Below, piece after piece: positions 1 through 6,543 of a stretch of 7,848 nucleotides of DNA. A program made the translations under genes and the position numbers. The first letter of the stretch is position 1. Each line of letters begins with the position of its first letter. Source of the stretch: an uncultured Ruminococcus sp. (GTDB lineage Bacteria; Bacillota; Clostridia; Oscillospirales; Ruminococcaceae); assembly GCA_902772615.1 (NCBI GenBank), contig CACYBC010000164.1, forward strand, positions 1 to 7,848, written 5' to 3'. The notes beneath the pieces were generated by a model. That model had not been told where the DNA came from, made no database searches, and saw nothing but the letters and a program-made list of their open reading frames with translations.

Positions 1-732
1 GGGGTATCCTCCGGAGCAGCGCTTGGTGCGATCATAGCCATAGCATTCGATATCAGTATCCCGTTCCTGTCTCTTGCAGGGGCAACGGTGATGGCTATGC
101 TGTTCGCATTCGGGTCGATAATGCTGATCCTGTTTCTGGCATACCGTCTGGATTATTCGCTTTCCACCAACACGATCGTTCTGCTGGGCGTCATCTACTC
201 GATGTTCATCTCCAGCATCATCATGTTCATCACCACATTTGCGTCAGAAAAGATCAGATCGATCACTTTCTGGACAATGGGATCCCTTCAGGGAAGCACG
301 TACACTGAAGCGCTGATCCTTCTCACGGTGCTTGTCTTCTTTGGAACGGTTATACTCTCAAAAGCAGAAGAACTGAACGCTTTCGCGATAGGTGAGGATA
401 ATGCCAGAAGCATAGGTATCAATATCAGATCTACCAGGCTCGTGATACTTATCGCGGTGTCTGCGCTTATAGGGACCTGTGTATCCATAGGAGGTTCCAT
501 AGGGTTTGTCGGTCTGGTAGTGCCGCATATGACCAGGATGATAGTAGGACCCAATCACAGAAGACTGCTTCCGGCAACTCTGTTCTCAGGCGCTGTCTTC
601 CTGATGATAATGGACCTTGTCGCGAGAGTGATACTGCGGCCGAGAGAGCTTCCCATAGGAGCAGTCACTTCACTCATAGGAGCGGTGCTGTTCGTGTTTA
701 TCTTTGCCGGTACCAAAAGGAGGGAAGAATGA
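1..732 (+). CDS. FecCD/BtuC-family ABC transporter permease, 5'-truncated by window edge
   Basis: This is the transmembrane subunit of a type II ABC importer for iron-siderophore, haem, cobalamin or a related metal complex, located in the cytoplasmic membrane. The reading frame is open from base 1 and begins with GVSSGAALGA, a motif normally found about a third of the way into FecCD permeases. The true start therefore lies upstream; 243 residues are visible of a usual 320-350. Further family signatures are GEDNARSIGI (the cytoplasmic loop that contacts the ATPase), GSIGFVGLVVPHMTRMIVG, and RPRELPIGAVTSLIGA near the end. Several long hydrophobic stretches are membrane helices. The stop codon overlaps the ATPase start (ATGA, 729-732), so the two genes are translationally coupled. 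The ATG at 88 is internal, not a start. The family is certain; the substrate is not determinable from the permease alone. Confidence 0.95.
   Translation, partial: GVSSGAALGAIIAIAFDISIPFLSLAGATVMAMLFAFGSIMLILFLAYRLDYSLSTNTIVLLGVIYSMFISSIIMFITTFASEKIRSITFWTMGSLQGSTYTEALILLTVLVFFGTVILSKAEELNAFAIGEDNARSIGINIRSTRLVILIAVSALIGTCVSIGGSIGFVGLVVPHMTRMIVGPNHRRLLPATLFSGAVFLMIMDLVARVILRPRELPIGAVTSLIGAVLFVFIFAGTKRREE
717..723 (+). promoter_or_regulatory. Ribosome binding site of the ATPase gene
   Basis: AAGGAGG lies five bases before the ATG at 729, inside the last codons of the permease gene. This supports ATG 729 as the start and reinitiation at the ATGA overlap. Confidence 0.8.
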
Positions 733-1496
733 CCCTTCTTGAGCTGAAAAAAGTGAGCGTAGCGTACAGCGAATCAGCGATCCTCAGGGATATCTCCCTT
801 GATCTGGAAAGCGGCGAATGGCTGATGGTAGTCGGGCCAAACGGTGCGGGGAAATCCACGCTCATAAGAGCTGTCAGCGGCATAGCACCCTATACCGGAG
901 ATGTGATCATCTGCGGGAAAGACAGAAAGGAAATGAGATCCAAAGAGATCGCATTGTGTATAGGGACTCTGTCTCAGAGTCACAATGTCGGGTATTCCTT
1001 TTCAGTCAGGGATCTTGTCGGACTCGGGAGATATCCGTACAGAAAAGGTATCATGAGTGGCAAGAATGAGAACGATGAACAGATGGTCGAGACCGCTATA
1101 AGAGAGGTAGGCCTTGCGGAGCTCGCTGACAGATCTCTCCTGACTCTCTCCGGCGGAGAACTTCAGAGAGCATTTCTGGCGCAGCTTTTCGCACAGGACC
1201 CGCAAGTGCTTCTCCTGGACGAACCTACGAACAATCTGGATCTCGTCTATCAGAAGGAAGTCTTCGATCTGCTTAGAAACTGGGTGTCCGGGAAAGACAG
1301 AGCGATTCTGTCGGTAGTACACGACCTCGGACTCGTAAGAGCATACGGAAGCAAGGCTCTGCTGCTGGACAAAGGTGAGACAGCGGCATACGGATACACT
1401 GAAGAAGTGTTCAGTGACGATAATGTCAACGATATATACCGCCTGGATGTCAGACAATGGATGAAAAAACTGTATTCCCCATGGATTTCCGACTGA
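729..1496 (+). CDS. FecE/FhuC/BtuD-type ABC transporter ATPase
   Basis: This is the cytoplasmic ATPase that powers the adjacent FecCD permease. At 255 residues it has the usual family length. Every nucleotide-binding motif is present: Walker A GPNGAGKST (residues 36-44), Q-loop Gln83, ABC signature LSGGELQRA (140-148), Walker B LLLDEPTNNLD (161-171, catalytic Glu165) and H-loop His198. The order and the LDEPTNNLD wording fit the iron/cobalamin (FecE/BtuD) subfamily. The ATG overlaps the permease stop and is preceded by a strong ribosome site. The C-terminal 40 residues after the nucleotide domain match the short regulatory tail usual in this group. Specificity (iron complex, cobamide, molybdate or other) is set by the binding protein, which is not in this window. 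Confidence 0.95.
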   Translation: MTLLELKKVSVAYSESAILRDISLDLESGEWLMVVGPNGAGKSTLIRAVSGIAPYTGDVIICGKDRKEMRSKEIALCIGTLSQSHNVGYSFSVRDLVGLGRYPYRKGIMSGKNENDEQMVETAIREVGLAELADRSLLTLSGGELQRAFLAQLFAQDPQVLLLDEPTNNLDLVYQKEVFDLLRNWVSGKDRAILSVVHDLGLVRAYGSKALLLDKGETAAYGYTEEVFSDDNVNDIYRLDVRQWMKKLYSPWISD

Positions 1497-1523
1497 GGAA
1501 CCGGATACAGCGTATAACGGACC

Positions 1524-1555
1524 GGCTCATCGGCAGAAGAATACTGGGATGAGCC
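1524..1555 (+). terminator. Possible Rho-independent terminator after the ABC transporter genes
   Basis: GGCTCATC (1524-1531) pairs perfectly with GATGAGCC (1548-1555) around a 16-base loop, followed by TTTAATGTTGTCTT. The stem is short, the loop is large and the T-tract is poor, so this is a plausible but weak terminator. If it works, it separates the transporter from the TIM-barrel gene. Read-through is likely enough that co-transcription cannot be excluded. Confidence 0.5.
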
Positions 1556-1581
1556 TTTAATGTTGTCTTACTTACCGACAC

Positions 1582-1587
1582 AGGAGA
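1582..1587 (+). promoter_or_regulatory. Ribosome binding site of the TIM-barrel gene
   Basis: AGGAGA lies six bases before ATG 1594 and supports that start. I see no convincing -35/-10 pair in the 97-base gap after the ATPase gene. Confidence 0.75.
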
Positions 1588-1593
1588 GATGTT

Positions 1594-2577
1594 ATGATCC
1601 AATGCATCAATTTCCCTATCAGTACCTACAGTATTGCGCCATACGGCAGCTGGAACAGATTGAATGAACTGATAAGAGACCTTGGACTGGACGGTATAGA
1701 AGGTATCTCAGACCCCGGCAGCCTGGATCCCGAATTCCCGGCCGCAATGCTGGCAGGATACCACATGGTGTTCTATCCTGACTGGTTGGATTTCTACCGG
1801 CAGAATATCCCGCAGCTGCTGCGCAAATTCGGCAGTATGGAGATGGTGGAAAGATTCTACCGTGGAACTGAACCGGAAGATCTTATGAGACAGTTCCGGG
1901 ATGATCTGTCTCTGGCAGTGTCCATGAAAACACCGTATGTGGTGTTCCATGTGTCTGATATCTCCATAGAAGAAGGATATACATACCGGTGGCTCCATAC
2001 AGACAGGGAAGTGCTGGACGGAGCAATCGAGTTTATTAACGAATTGCTGCGCGGCGTCGAACCGGACTTTGATTTTCTGGTAGAGAACCAGTGGTGGCCG
2101 GGATTTACCTTTACCGATCCGGAGAAAACAGAGTATCTGCTCTCGGGAATAGACTATCCGAGGGTCGGGATCATGCTGGATACCGGGCATCTGATGAATA
2201 CCAATACCCGTATCCGCACGCAGTCGGAAGGTATCGATTACATTCTGAAGATGATCCGCATGCACGGAGAGTTGAAAAGATCTATAAAGGGGATGCACTT
2301 CCATCAGAGCATAAGCGGCGGTTATGTGAGAAAAAACACTGGAAAGATACCTGCAGATATGCCTTCAGATTATTTTGAGGCTTTTTCAGTGAATTATCCT
2401 CATATCCAGAAGATAGACAGGCACCATCCGTGGACAGACCCAAACTGCGTCAGGATACTGGATGAAGTCTGTCCGGCGTATCTGACGCACGAACTCAGTT
2501 CCGGCCCTCACAGATCACAGCTGACAGCAGTAAAAAGACAGCTTAATGCCATACGTAGAGGACAGGATTCAACGTAA
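1594..2577 (+). CDS. TIM-barrel protein of the sugar phosphate isomerase/epimerase (AP endonuclease 2) fold
   Basis: This is a 327-residue soluble protein with no signal peptide or membrane segment. It carries the metal-site pattern of the xylose-isomerase-like/AP_endonuc_2 barrels: His119 in a strand-like VVFHVSD, Glu164 in FLVENQWW, Asp196 and His199 in MLDTGHL, His235/His237 in GMHFHQS, and Glu300 in LTHEL. Known members are divalent-metal isomerases, epimerases, dehydratases or endonucleases, so the reaction here is unknown; a catalytic metal site is the safe inference. The gene lies 97 bases after an ABC importer and 46 bases before an FmdE-family gene, so a role in handling the imported compound or a metal cofactor is possible. 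An ordinary sugar-metabolism role cannot be excluded. Fold assignment is by motif recognition and is fairly secure; function is not. Confidence 0.82.
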   Translation: MIQCINFPISTYSIAPYGSWNRLNELIRDLGLDGIEGISDPGSLDPEFPAAMLAGYHMVFYPDWLDFYRQNIPQLLRKFGSMEMVERFYRGTEPEDLMRQFRDDLSLAVSMKTPYVVFHVSDISIEEGYTYRWLHTDREVLDGAIEFINELLRGVEPDFDFLVENQWWPGFTFTDPEKTEYLLSGIDYPRVGIMLDTGHLMNTNTRIRTQSEGIDYILKMIRMHGELKRSIKGMHFHQSISGGYVRKNTGKIPADMPSDYFEAFSVNYPHIQKIDRHHPWTDPNCVRILDEVCPAYLTHELSSGPHRSQLTAVKRQLNAIRRGQDST

Positions 2578-2578
2578 A

Positions 2579-2594
2579 ACATTAAACATAATGT
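2579..2594 (+). repeat. Short perfect inverted repeat before the FmdE-family gene
   Basis: ACATTA (2579-2584) and TAATGT (2589-2594) flank AACA. The repeat begins one base after the TIM-barrel stop. TATGAT at 2594-2599 could be a -10 element, but I see no matching -35. It might be a regulator site for an internal promoter, or chance in AT-rich spacer. Confidence 0.3.
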
Positions 2595-2623
2595 ATGATA
2601 TGTAATGCCAGAGGAGAAATAAG

Positions 2624-3145
2624 ATGATTGATGATAGAGCGTGGAAGAGATGCGCAGAGTTTCATGGACATGTCTGCGGTGGGTTGGCCATCGGATTTCA
2701 GGCAGCTCGTTATGCGGCGGATCTTTTGGGAAGGCAGTTTTCAAAAGATGAAGAGCTGGTATGTATTGCTGAGAATGATGCATGCGGTGTAGATGCCATT
2801 CAGGTGATGCTCGGATGCAGTGTCGGGAAAGGAAACCTGCTATTTCATATGCGGGGCAAGGAAGCGTATTCTTTTTATGACAGAGAAAGCGGAAGATCTT
2901 TCCGCCTTTTGCTTAATGATTTGCCAGAAGGTGTGGAAGACACTATGGAGTATTTTCTCTCAAGTGATTACAAGGATCTGTTTACGGTCAAGGAAGCCAG
3001 ACCTTTTCCGAGACCTGCCGAGCTGTTCCGTTCATATCGCTGTGCATGCTGTGGCGAAATGACCGGAGAGAACTGGATCCGTCTGGTGAACGGGGAATAC
3101 AGATGTCTAGACTGTATAGAAGAATACGATCGTTTCAATGTTTAG
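2624..3145 (+). CDS. FmdE-family protein with C-terminal zinc finger
   Basis: This is a 173-residue soluble protein. The N-terminal FHGHVCGGLAIGFQAA (residues 13-28) is the FmdE hallmark, with His14, His16 and Cys18 as likely metal ligands. A second conserved block, ENDACGVDAIQVMLGCSVGKGN (50-71), holds Cys54 and Cys65. The C-terminal C140-x2-C143 and C161-x2-C164 form a four-cysteine zinc finger, with Cys142 as an extra. The family is named after a gene in a methanogen molybdenum formylmethanofuran dehydrogenase operon, but bacterial members occur without that enzyme and their role is not settled; metal binding, and links to molybdenum/tungsten enzymes or metal importers, are the usual suggestions. 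Start ATG 2624 follows GGAGA (2613-2617) by six bases. Probably co-transcribed with the TIM-barrel gene. Family assignment is firm; biochemical function is open. Confidence 0.9.
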   Translation: MIDDRAWKRCAEFHGHVCGGLAIGFQAARYAADLLGRQFSKDEELVCIAENDACGVDAIQVMLGCSVGKGNLLFHMRGKEAYSFYDRESGRSFRLLLNDLPEGVEDTMEYFLSSDYKDLFTVKEARPFPRPAELFRSYRCACCGEMTGENWIRLVNGEYRCLDCIEEYDRFNV

Positions 3146-3174
3146 ACAGAATACTATTTGCTCGTTCATTTGGT

Positions 3175-3190
3175 TATAATAATGTTATTA
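3175..3190 (+). promoter_or_regulatory. Probable -10 element with overlapping palindrome, upstream of the first FAD oxidoreductase
   Basis: A perfect TATAAT consensus lies at 3175-3180, 49 bases before the start codon. A -35 at 17-base spacing would be TACTAT (3152-3157), which is poor, so the promoter may need an activator. The palindrome TAATAAtgTTATTA (3177-3190) overlaps the -10 and is followed at once by AACGCGTT (3190-3197), another palindrome. A repressor bound here would block the promoter. The -10 is seen directly; regulation is inferred. Confidence 0.5.
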
Positions 3191-3216
3191 ACGCGTTGAT
3201 ATGGTGACAAACATAC

Positions 3217-3222
3217 CGGAGG
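3217..3222 (+). promoter_or_regulatory. Ribosome binding site of the first FAD oxidoreductase
   Basis: CGGAGG lies seven bases before ATG 3230. The stretch AACATACCGGAGG (3210-3222) closely resembles the leader of the second oxidoreductase gene (AACATATCGGGGAGG, 4887-4901). This supports both starts and suggests the leaders were duplicated together. Confidence 0.8.
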
Positions 3223-3229
3223 TAAACAG

Positions 3230-4756
3230 ATGACAGGCAAGACATATATCGAGCCCCAGACAACTATCCCCGTATATGACGAATGTGATGTCCTTGTTGT
3301 AGGCGGCGGAGCGGCAGGACACAGCGCGGCGATCGCAGCAGCACGCGCCGGATGCAAGAACGTTATACTCATGGAGAGGTATGGTTATTGCGGAGGAGAT
3401 GTGACCGGAGGTTACGTACTGCTTATTCCCAATCTGTCTTTCCACGACAAGATCTTCGTCCGCGGCCTTCAGGAAGAATGGTTCACGCGCCTTTCCAGGA
3501 TACCCGGTGCCGTAGCAGGACCTCCCACGGAACTGACCGGCAGCACTGATCCGCTTCTGATGAAGTACTGGCGCGGAGTCGGTGGCGCGACACGCGACCG
3601 TATCTGCCACGGATTTATGGTGGAACCGAACCAGATGAAGATCGAAATGGATGTGATGCTCAACGAGCACAGGGATTCCATACGTGTTCTTTATCACAGC
3701 TGGGGAACCAAACCCATCATGGAGGGCAACACCTGCAAGGGCGTCATTTTTGAGAGCAAGGAAGGACGTCAGGCGGTTCTTGCAAAGGTGGTTATCGATG
3801 CCACCGGAGACGCAGACCTGTGCCGTCAGTCCGGAGCTCCCACATCTTCTGCAATCGACGACGAGTGCAGATGCTCATCCACGGCTCTGGTGTACCGCAT
3901 AGGAGGCTTCAGCAAGAGAGCATTCAGCGAGTGGCTCAGTGAACATCCCGAGGAGGGAAGGATACTGAACAACGCGGTTGCCGAGATACACGGATTCCGC
4001 GCGGGAATGATAGACGGACCTACGGATGACGTGAGCTGGATGAACAACTGGCAGCCCAAACATGACTGCTCCAAGATCGCCGACCAGACAGACACTGAGA
4101 TGAAGACTCGTCTGGCGATCCGCAAGGTAATAGAATACTACAGGACTGCTTGTCCTGAGATCTTCCGCAACGCTTTCCTGTATGACATAGCTCCTCAGCT
4201 CGGTACCAGAGGATCTCACCGTATCGTCGGTGAGCACGTGATCTCTTCCAACGACTGGGCATTCCCGAAGGAATACGATGATACGATCGCCTGGCACTGC
4301 ACGGTCGATACTCTGAACGACAACGCGCCGATAGAGATACCGTACCGCGCGATCCTGCCGCAAAAGGTTGAGAACATCCTTGCTCCGGGCAGACACATCT
4401 CGGCTGATGCAATCGCCATTGACAATGTCAATCTGATCCCTCAGTGCGTAGGCACCGGGCAGGCTGCCGGAGTAGCTGCCGCAGTCATCGCGGCGGATGG
4501 CAGCACCACCCATACAGTGAATGTCAGCAAAGTTCAGGATATACTTGCTGGTGAGCAGGATGTTCCGCTTCCCAGGAACTCTCATACCGATCCCAGCTAC
4601 ATGGAATGCCTGGTAGAACATGAGTACGGTCTCTATACAGAGGCTGCTCAGAAGGCCCGCGCTGCAAAGGACGCGGCAAGCGTATACAGGCACTGGACTC
4701 TGTCAGGCGGCAGCGGAGATGCGAACGCCAAGAAGGATCACACTGAGAACAGATGA
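3230..4756 (+). CDS. FAD-dependent oxidoreductase, copy 1 (FAD_oxidored-type)
   Basis: This 508-residue cytosolic flavoprotein has no signal peptide or membrane helix. A Rossmann dinucleotide-binding fold opens the protein: GGGAAG (residues 25-30) and, at the end of strand 2, Glu49 for the FAD ribose, followed by RYGYCGGDVTGG. A second FAD motif, VVIDATGDAD (187-196), and the C-terminal APGRHISAD (385-393) and GTGQAAGVAAAV (408-419) are typical of the FAD_oxidored family. No iron-sulfur motif or fused domain is seen, so electrons probably pass to a separate partner or to a small-molecule acceptor. The substrate is unknown. The next gene encodes a close paralogue. Its own -10-like element lies upstream and a strong terminator follows, so it is probably transcribed singly, apart from possible read-through from the FmdE gene 84 bases before. 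Family confidence is high; reaction confidence is low. Confidence 0.9.
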   Translation: MTGKTYIEPQTTIPVYDECDVLVVGGGAAGHSAAIAAARAGCKNVILMERYGYCGGDVTGGYVLLIPNLSFHDKIFVRGLQEEWFTRLSRIPGAVAGPPTELTGSTDPLLMKYWRGVGGATRDRICHGFMVEPNQMKIEMDVMLNEHRDSIRVLYHSWGTKPIMEGNTCKGVIFESKEGRQAVLAKVVIDATGDADLCRQSGAPTSSAIDDECRCSSTALVYRIGGFSKRAFSEWLSEHPEEGRILNNAVAEIHGFRAGMIDGPTDDVSWMNNWQPKHDCSKIADQTDTEMKTRLAIRKVIEYYRTACPEIFRNAFLYDIAPQLGTRGSHRIVGEHVISSNDWAFPKEYDDTIAWHCTVDTLNDNAPIEIPYRAILPQKVENILAPGRHISADAIAIDNVNLIPQCVGTGQAAGVAAAVIAADGSTTHTVNVSKVQDILAGEQDVPLPRNSHTDPSYMECLVEHEYGLYTEAAQKARAAKDAASVYRHWTLSGGSGDANAKKDHTENR

Positions 4757-4801
4757 TCCGCAGTACTCTGCTGATTGACTGGATCAGTTACATATATCGG
4801 A

Positions 4802-4836
4802 AAAAGGTCTTGGAAACTCGTTTTCTAAGACCTTTT
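4802..4836 (+). terminator. Strong Rho-independent terminator between the two FAD oxidoreductase genes
   Basis: The outer arms AAAAGGTCTT (4802-4811) and AAGACCTTTT (4827-4836) pair perfectly. The stem continues through a G-T pair and GAAA/TTTC to 15 base pairs, with the five-base loop CTCGT (4817-4821). A-rich and T-rich flanks suggest it could act in both directions. It lies 46 bases after the first gene's stop. Its presence within the in-frame extension from ATG 4753 argues that this stretch is not coding. Confidence 0.9.
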
Positions 4837-4854
4837 GCTGTGTTACACTTTCAA

Positions 4855-4880
4855 TATGATCAGGATCACTATGGTCCTGA
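4855..4880 (+). promoter_or_regulatory. Possible -10 and operator-like hairpin before the second FAD oxidoreductase
   Basis: TATGAT (4855-4860) could be a -10 element; the nearest -35-like hexamer, TTGCTG (4835-4840), is only 14 bases away, which is short. Immediately downstream, TCAGGATC (4860-4867) pairs with GGTCCTGA (4873-4880), with one G-T wobble, around ACTAT. A promoter is needed here because a strong terminator lies just upstream, but its exact position is uncertain. The inverted repeat may be an operator or a transcript hairpin. Confidence 0.35.
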
Positions 4881-4894
4881 CAGCAGAACATATC

Positions 4895-4901
4895 GGGGAG
4901 G
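4895..4901 (+). promoter_or_regulatory. Ribosome binding site that fixes the second FAD oxidoreductase start at 4909
   Basis: GGGGAGG lies seven bases before ATG 4909. No comparable site precedes the in-frame ATG at 4753, whose upstream bases are the end of the first gene (ACTGAGAACAG). Confidence 0.85.
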
Positions 4902-4908
4902 ATATAGC

Positions 4909-6447
4909 ATGGCCAACACATACATAGAAGAAGCCAGAGAGCTTCCGATCTACGCGGACTGTGATCTGCTGGTGGTAGGAGCAGGTTCAGCGGGCTCTGC
5001 TGCGGCGGTGGCGGCAGCAAGAGCCGGATGCAAGAATATAATTCTCATGGAGAGATACGGATACATGGGAGGCGACGTGACCGGCGGTTACGTCATAATG
5101 ATGCCTAACCTCTCGTGGTACAACAAACTGTATATCAGAGGGATACAGGAGGAATGGTTCACCCGCCTGTCAAAGATCCCCGGCGCAGTCACAGCACCGA
5201 CGGAGGACGAGATAGGATCCACCGATCCCGCGAAAGTCCACAGATGGAGATCTTTCATCGACTGCGTCAGCAGAGGTACCTTTGAGGGATGCAAGGAATC
5301 ACAGCTTGTCAGGGCTCCGTACTTTGAGCCGAATGAGCTCAAGATCATCCTTGACGAGATGGTTTATGAACTCAGAGACAGGATCACTGTCATGTATCAT
5401 ACGATGGGAGCAAGACCTATCGTGGAAGACAATGTGATCAAAGGCGTCATATTTGAGTCTAAAGAAGGAAGAAAACTCATAAGGGCCAAATTCGTCATAG
5501 ATGCCACCGGCGACGGGGACATTTTCTCCCAGGCAGGAGCTCCGTATTCAGGACTTTCGGAGCTGGGAACGAGATCTATCGGCACAGCCCTCGTGTGGAG
5601 AGCCGGCGGAGTCAACTGGAGCAAATGGTACGAGTGGCAGCAGGCGCATCCGGAGCTCATTCCCGAGATCAGGAAAGCGATTACGGAGATACAGGGATTC
5701 TCCGGCCTGTTCGTGCCCAGCAACAATCCCAACATCGTCTGGTTCAATAACAATCACAATCCGATGGATTGCACAAAGATCGAGGACCAGACACGTACCG
5801 AGATCGAGACACGGCTGTCTATCCACAAAGTGCTGGATTATCTTAAGGAAGTATGCCCATATGTGTGGGCTGATTCCTATCTGTATGACATCGCTCCGCA
5901 GCTGGGGACACGCTGTTCCAAGCGGCTCAAGGGAGAATATGTCATGACAGCCAATGATTTCGCTTTCGCCAAGAAACATGATGACGTCATTGCCTGGCAC
6001 AGCACTATCTGTCAGATAAACGACTGCGGTCCTGTTGAGATACCCTACAGAGCGATTCTGGCACAGAAAGTAGAAAATCTTCTCGCACCGGGAAGACACC
6101 TGTCGACCGACAATGTCGCAATAGACTGGCTCAACCTGATACCTCAGTGCACGGGGACAGGACAGGCAGCCGGAGTCGCAGCTGCCGTTGCCATTGCGGA
6201 CGGGACCGGAGCGCACACCGTAGATATCCGCAAGGTGCAGGACATCCTTGCCGGAGAGCAGAACGTTCCACTCCCCAGAAACATACACACCGATCCCAGC
6301 TACACGGAGCTGGCAGAGGAAAAACAGTACGGACTCTATACAGCTGCCGCAAAACTGGCAAAGGAGACCGGAGATGCCCTGGCGCACAGGCAGGACGGAC
6401 AGAGAGAAAGAAAAGCGGAACTGGAAGCGCAGCAGGCGCAGCACTGA
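4909..6447 (+). CDS. FAD-dependent oxidoreductase, copy 2 (paralogue of the preceding gene)
   Basis: From ATG 4909 the protein has 512 residues. It aligns with the neighbouring oxidoreductase along nearly its whole length, with well over half of residues identical by eye in the N-terminal 200. It has GAGSAG (24-29), Glu48, RYGYMGGDVTGG (49-60), VIDATGDGD (196-204), APGRHLSTD (393-401) and GTGQAAGVAAAV (416-427), so it should bind FAD in the cytosol. Differences from copy 1 are about nine extra residues near 115-133, including Cys119 and Cys128, Met53 in place of Cys54, and a charged tail (496-512). These suggest a changed substrate or partner. An upstream in-frame ATG at 4753 would add 52 residues, but they span a terminator, lack homology to copy 1 and have no ribosome site. 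Terminators on both sides make it a single-gene unit. Substrate unknown. Confidence 0.92.
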   Translation: MANTYIEEARELPIYADCDLLVVGAGSAGSAAAVAAARAGCKNIILMERYGYMGGDVTGGYVIMMPNLSWYNKLYIRGIQEEWFTRLSKIPGAVTAPTEDEIGSTDPAKVHRWRSFIDCVSRGTFEGCKESQLVRAPYFEPNELKIILDEMVYELRDRITVMYHTMGARPIVEDNVIKGVIFESKEGRKLIRAKFVIDATGDGDIFSQAGAPYSGLSELGTRSIGTALVWRAGGVNWSKWYEWQQAHPELIPEIRKAITEIQGFSGLFVPSNNPNIVWFNNNHNPMDCTKIEDQTRTEIETRLSIHKVLDYLKEVCPYVWADSYLYDIAPQLGTRCSKRLKGEYVMTANDFAFAKKHDDVIAWHSTICQINDCGPVEIPYRAILAQKVENLLAPGRHLSTDNVAIDWLNLIPQCTGTGQAAGVAAAVAIADGTGAHTVDIRKVQDILAGEQNVPLPRNIHTDPSYTELAEEKQYGLYTAAAKLAKETGDALAHRQDGQRERKAELEAQQAQH

Positions 6448-6454
6448 AGAAAAA

Positions 6455-6493
6455 AAGCCTGCATCCCAGCCCTTCGGCGTAAGATGCAGGCTT
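6455..6493 (+). terminator. Rho-independent terminator after the second FAD oxidoreductase
   Basis: AAGCCTGCATC (6455-6465) pairs perfectly with GATGCAGGCTT (6483-6493), giving 11 base pairs around a 17-base loop. An A-run precedes the stem, and TTTTTT follows eight bases later (6501-6506). It starts eight bases after the stop codon. Confidence 0.88.
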
Positions 6494-6543
6494 GATTCTC
6501 TTTTTTCTATCATTCCTATCAGACAAAGAGGCAAACTATAAAC

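Noticed and set aside
1708..2304. Minus-strand open frame of 198 codons antisense to the TIM-barrel gene
   Set aside because: No motifs or sensible composition; the + strand frame carries the ordered metal-ligand pattern.
3146..3229. Riboswitch or attenuator in the leader of the first FAD oxidoreductase
   Set aside because: The gap is 84 bases, AT-rich, with only short palindromes and no terminator-type stem, so an operator is the better reading.
3875..4693. Minus-strand open frame of 272 codons antisense to the first FAD oxidoreductase
   Set aside because: Its translation shows no family motifs, and the opposite strand encodes conserved FAD-binding signatures throughout.
4753..4908. N-terminal extension of the second FAD oxidoreductase
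   Set aside because: It spans a strong terminator, has no ribosome site and no similarity to the paralogue, so it is treated as leader.
5548..6534. Long open frame of 328 codons on the minus strand, antisense to the second FAD oxidoreductase
   Set aside because: It has no recognisable motif, runs across the terminator at 6455-6493, and lies entirely against a well-supported flavoprotein gene. It is a compositional shadow.
6498..6543. Promoter for the CDF gene
   Set aside because: TTGATT (6492-6497) and TATCAG (6517-6522) are 19 bases apart and both poor, so I could not support a specific promoter call.
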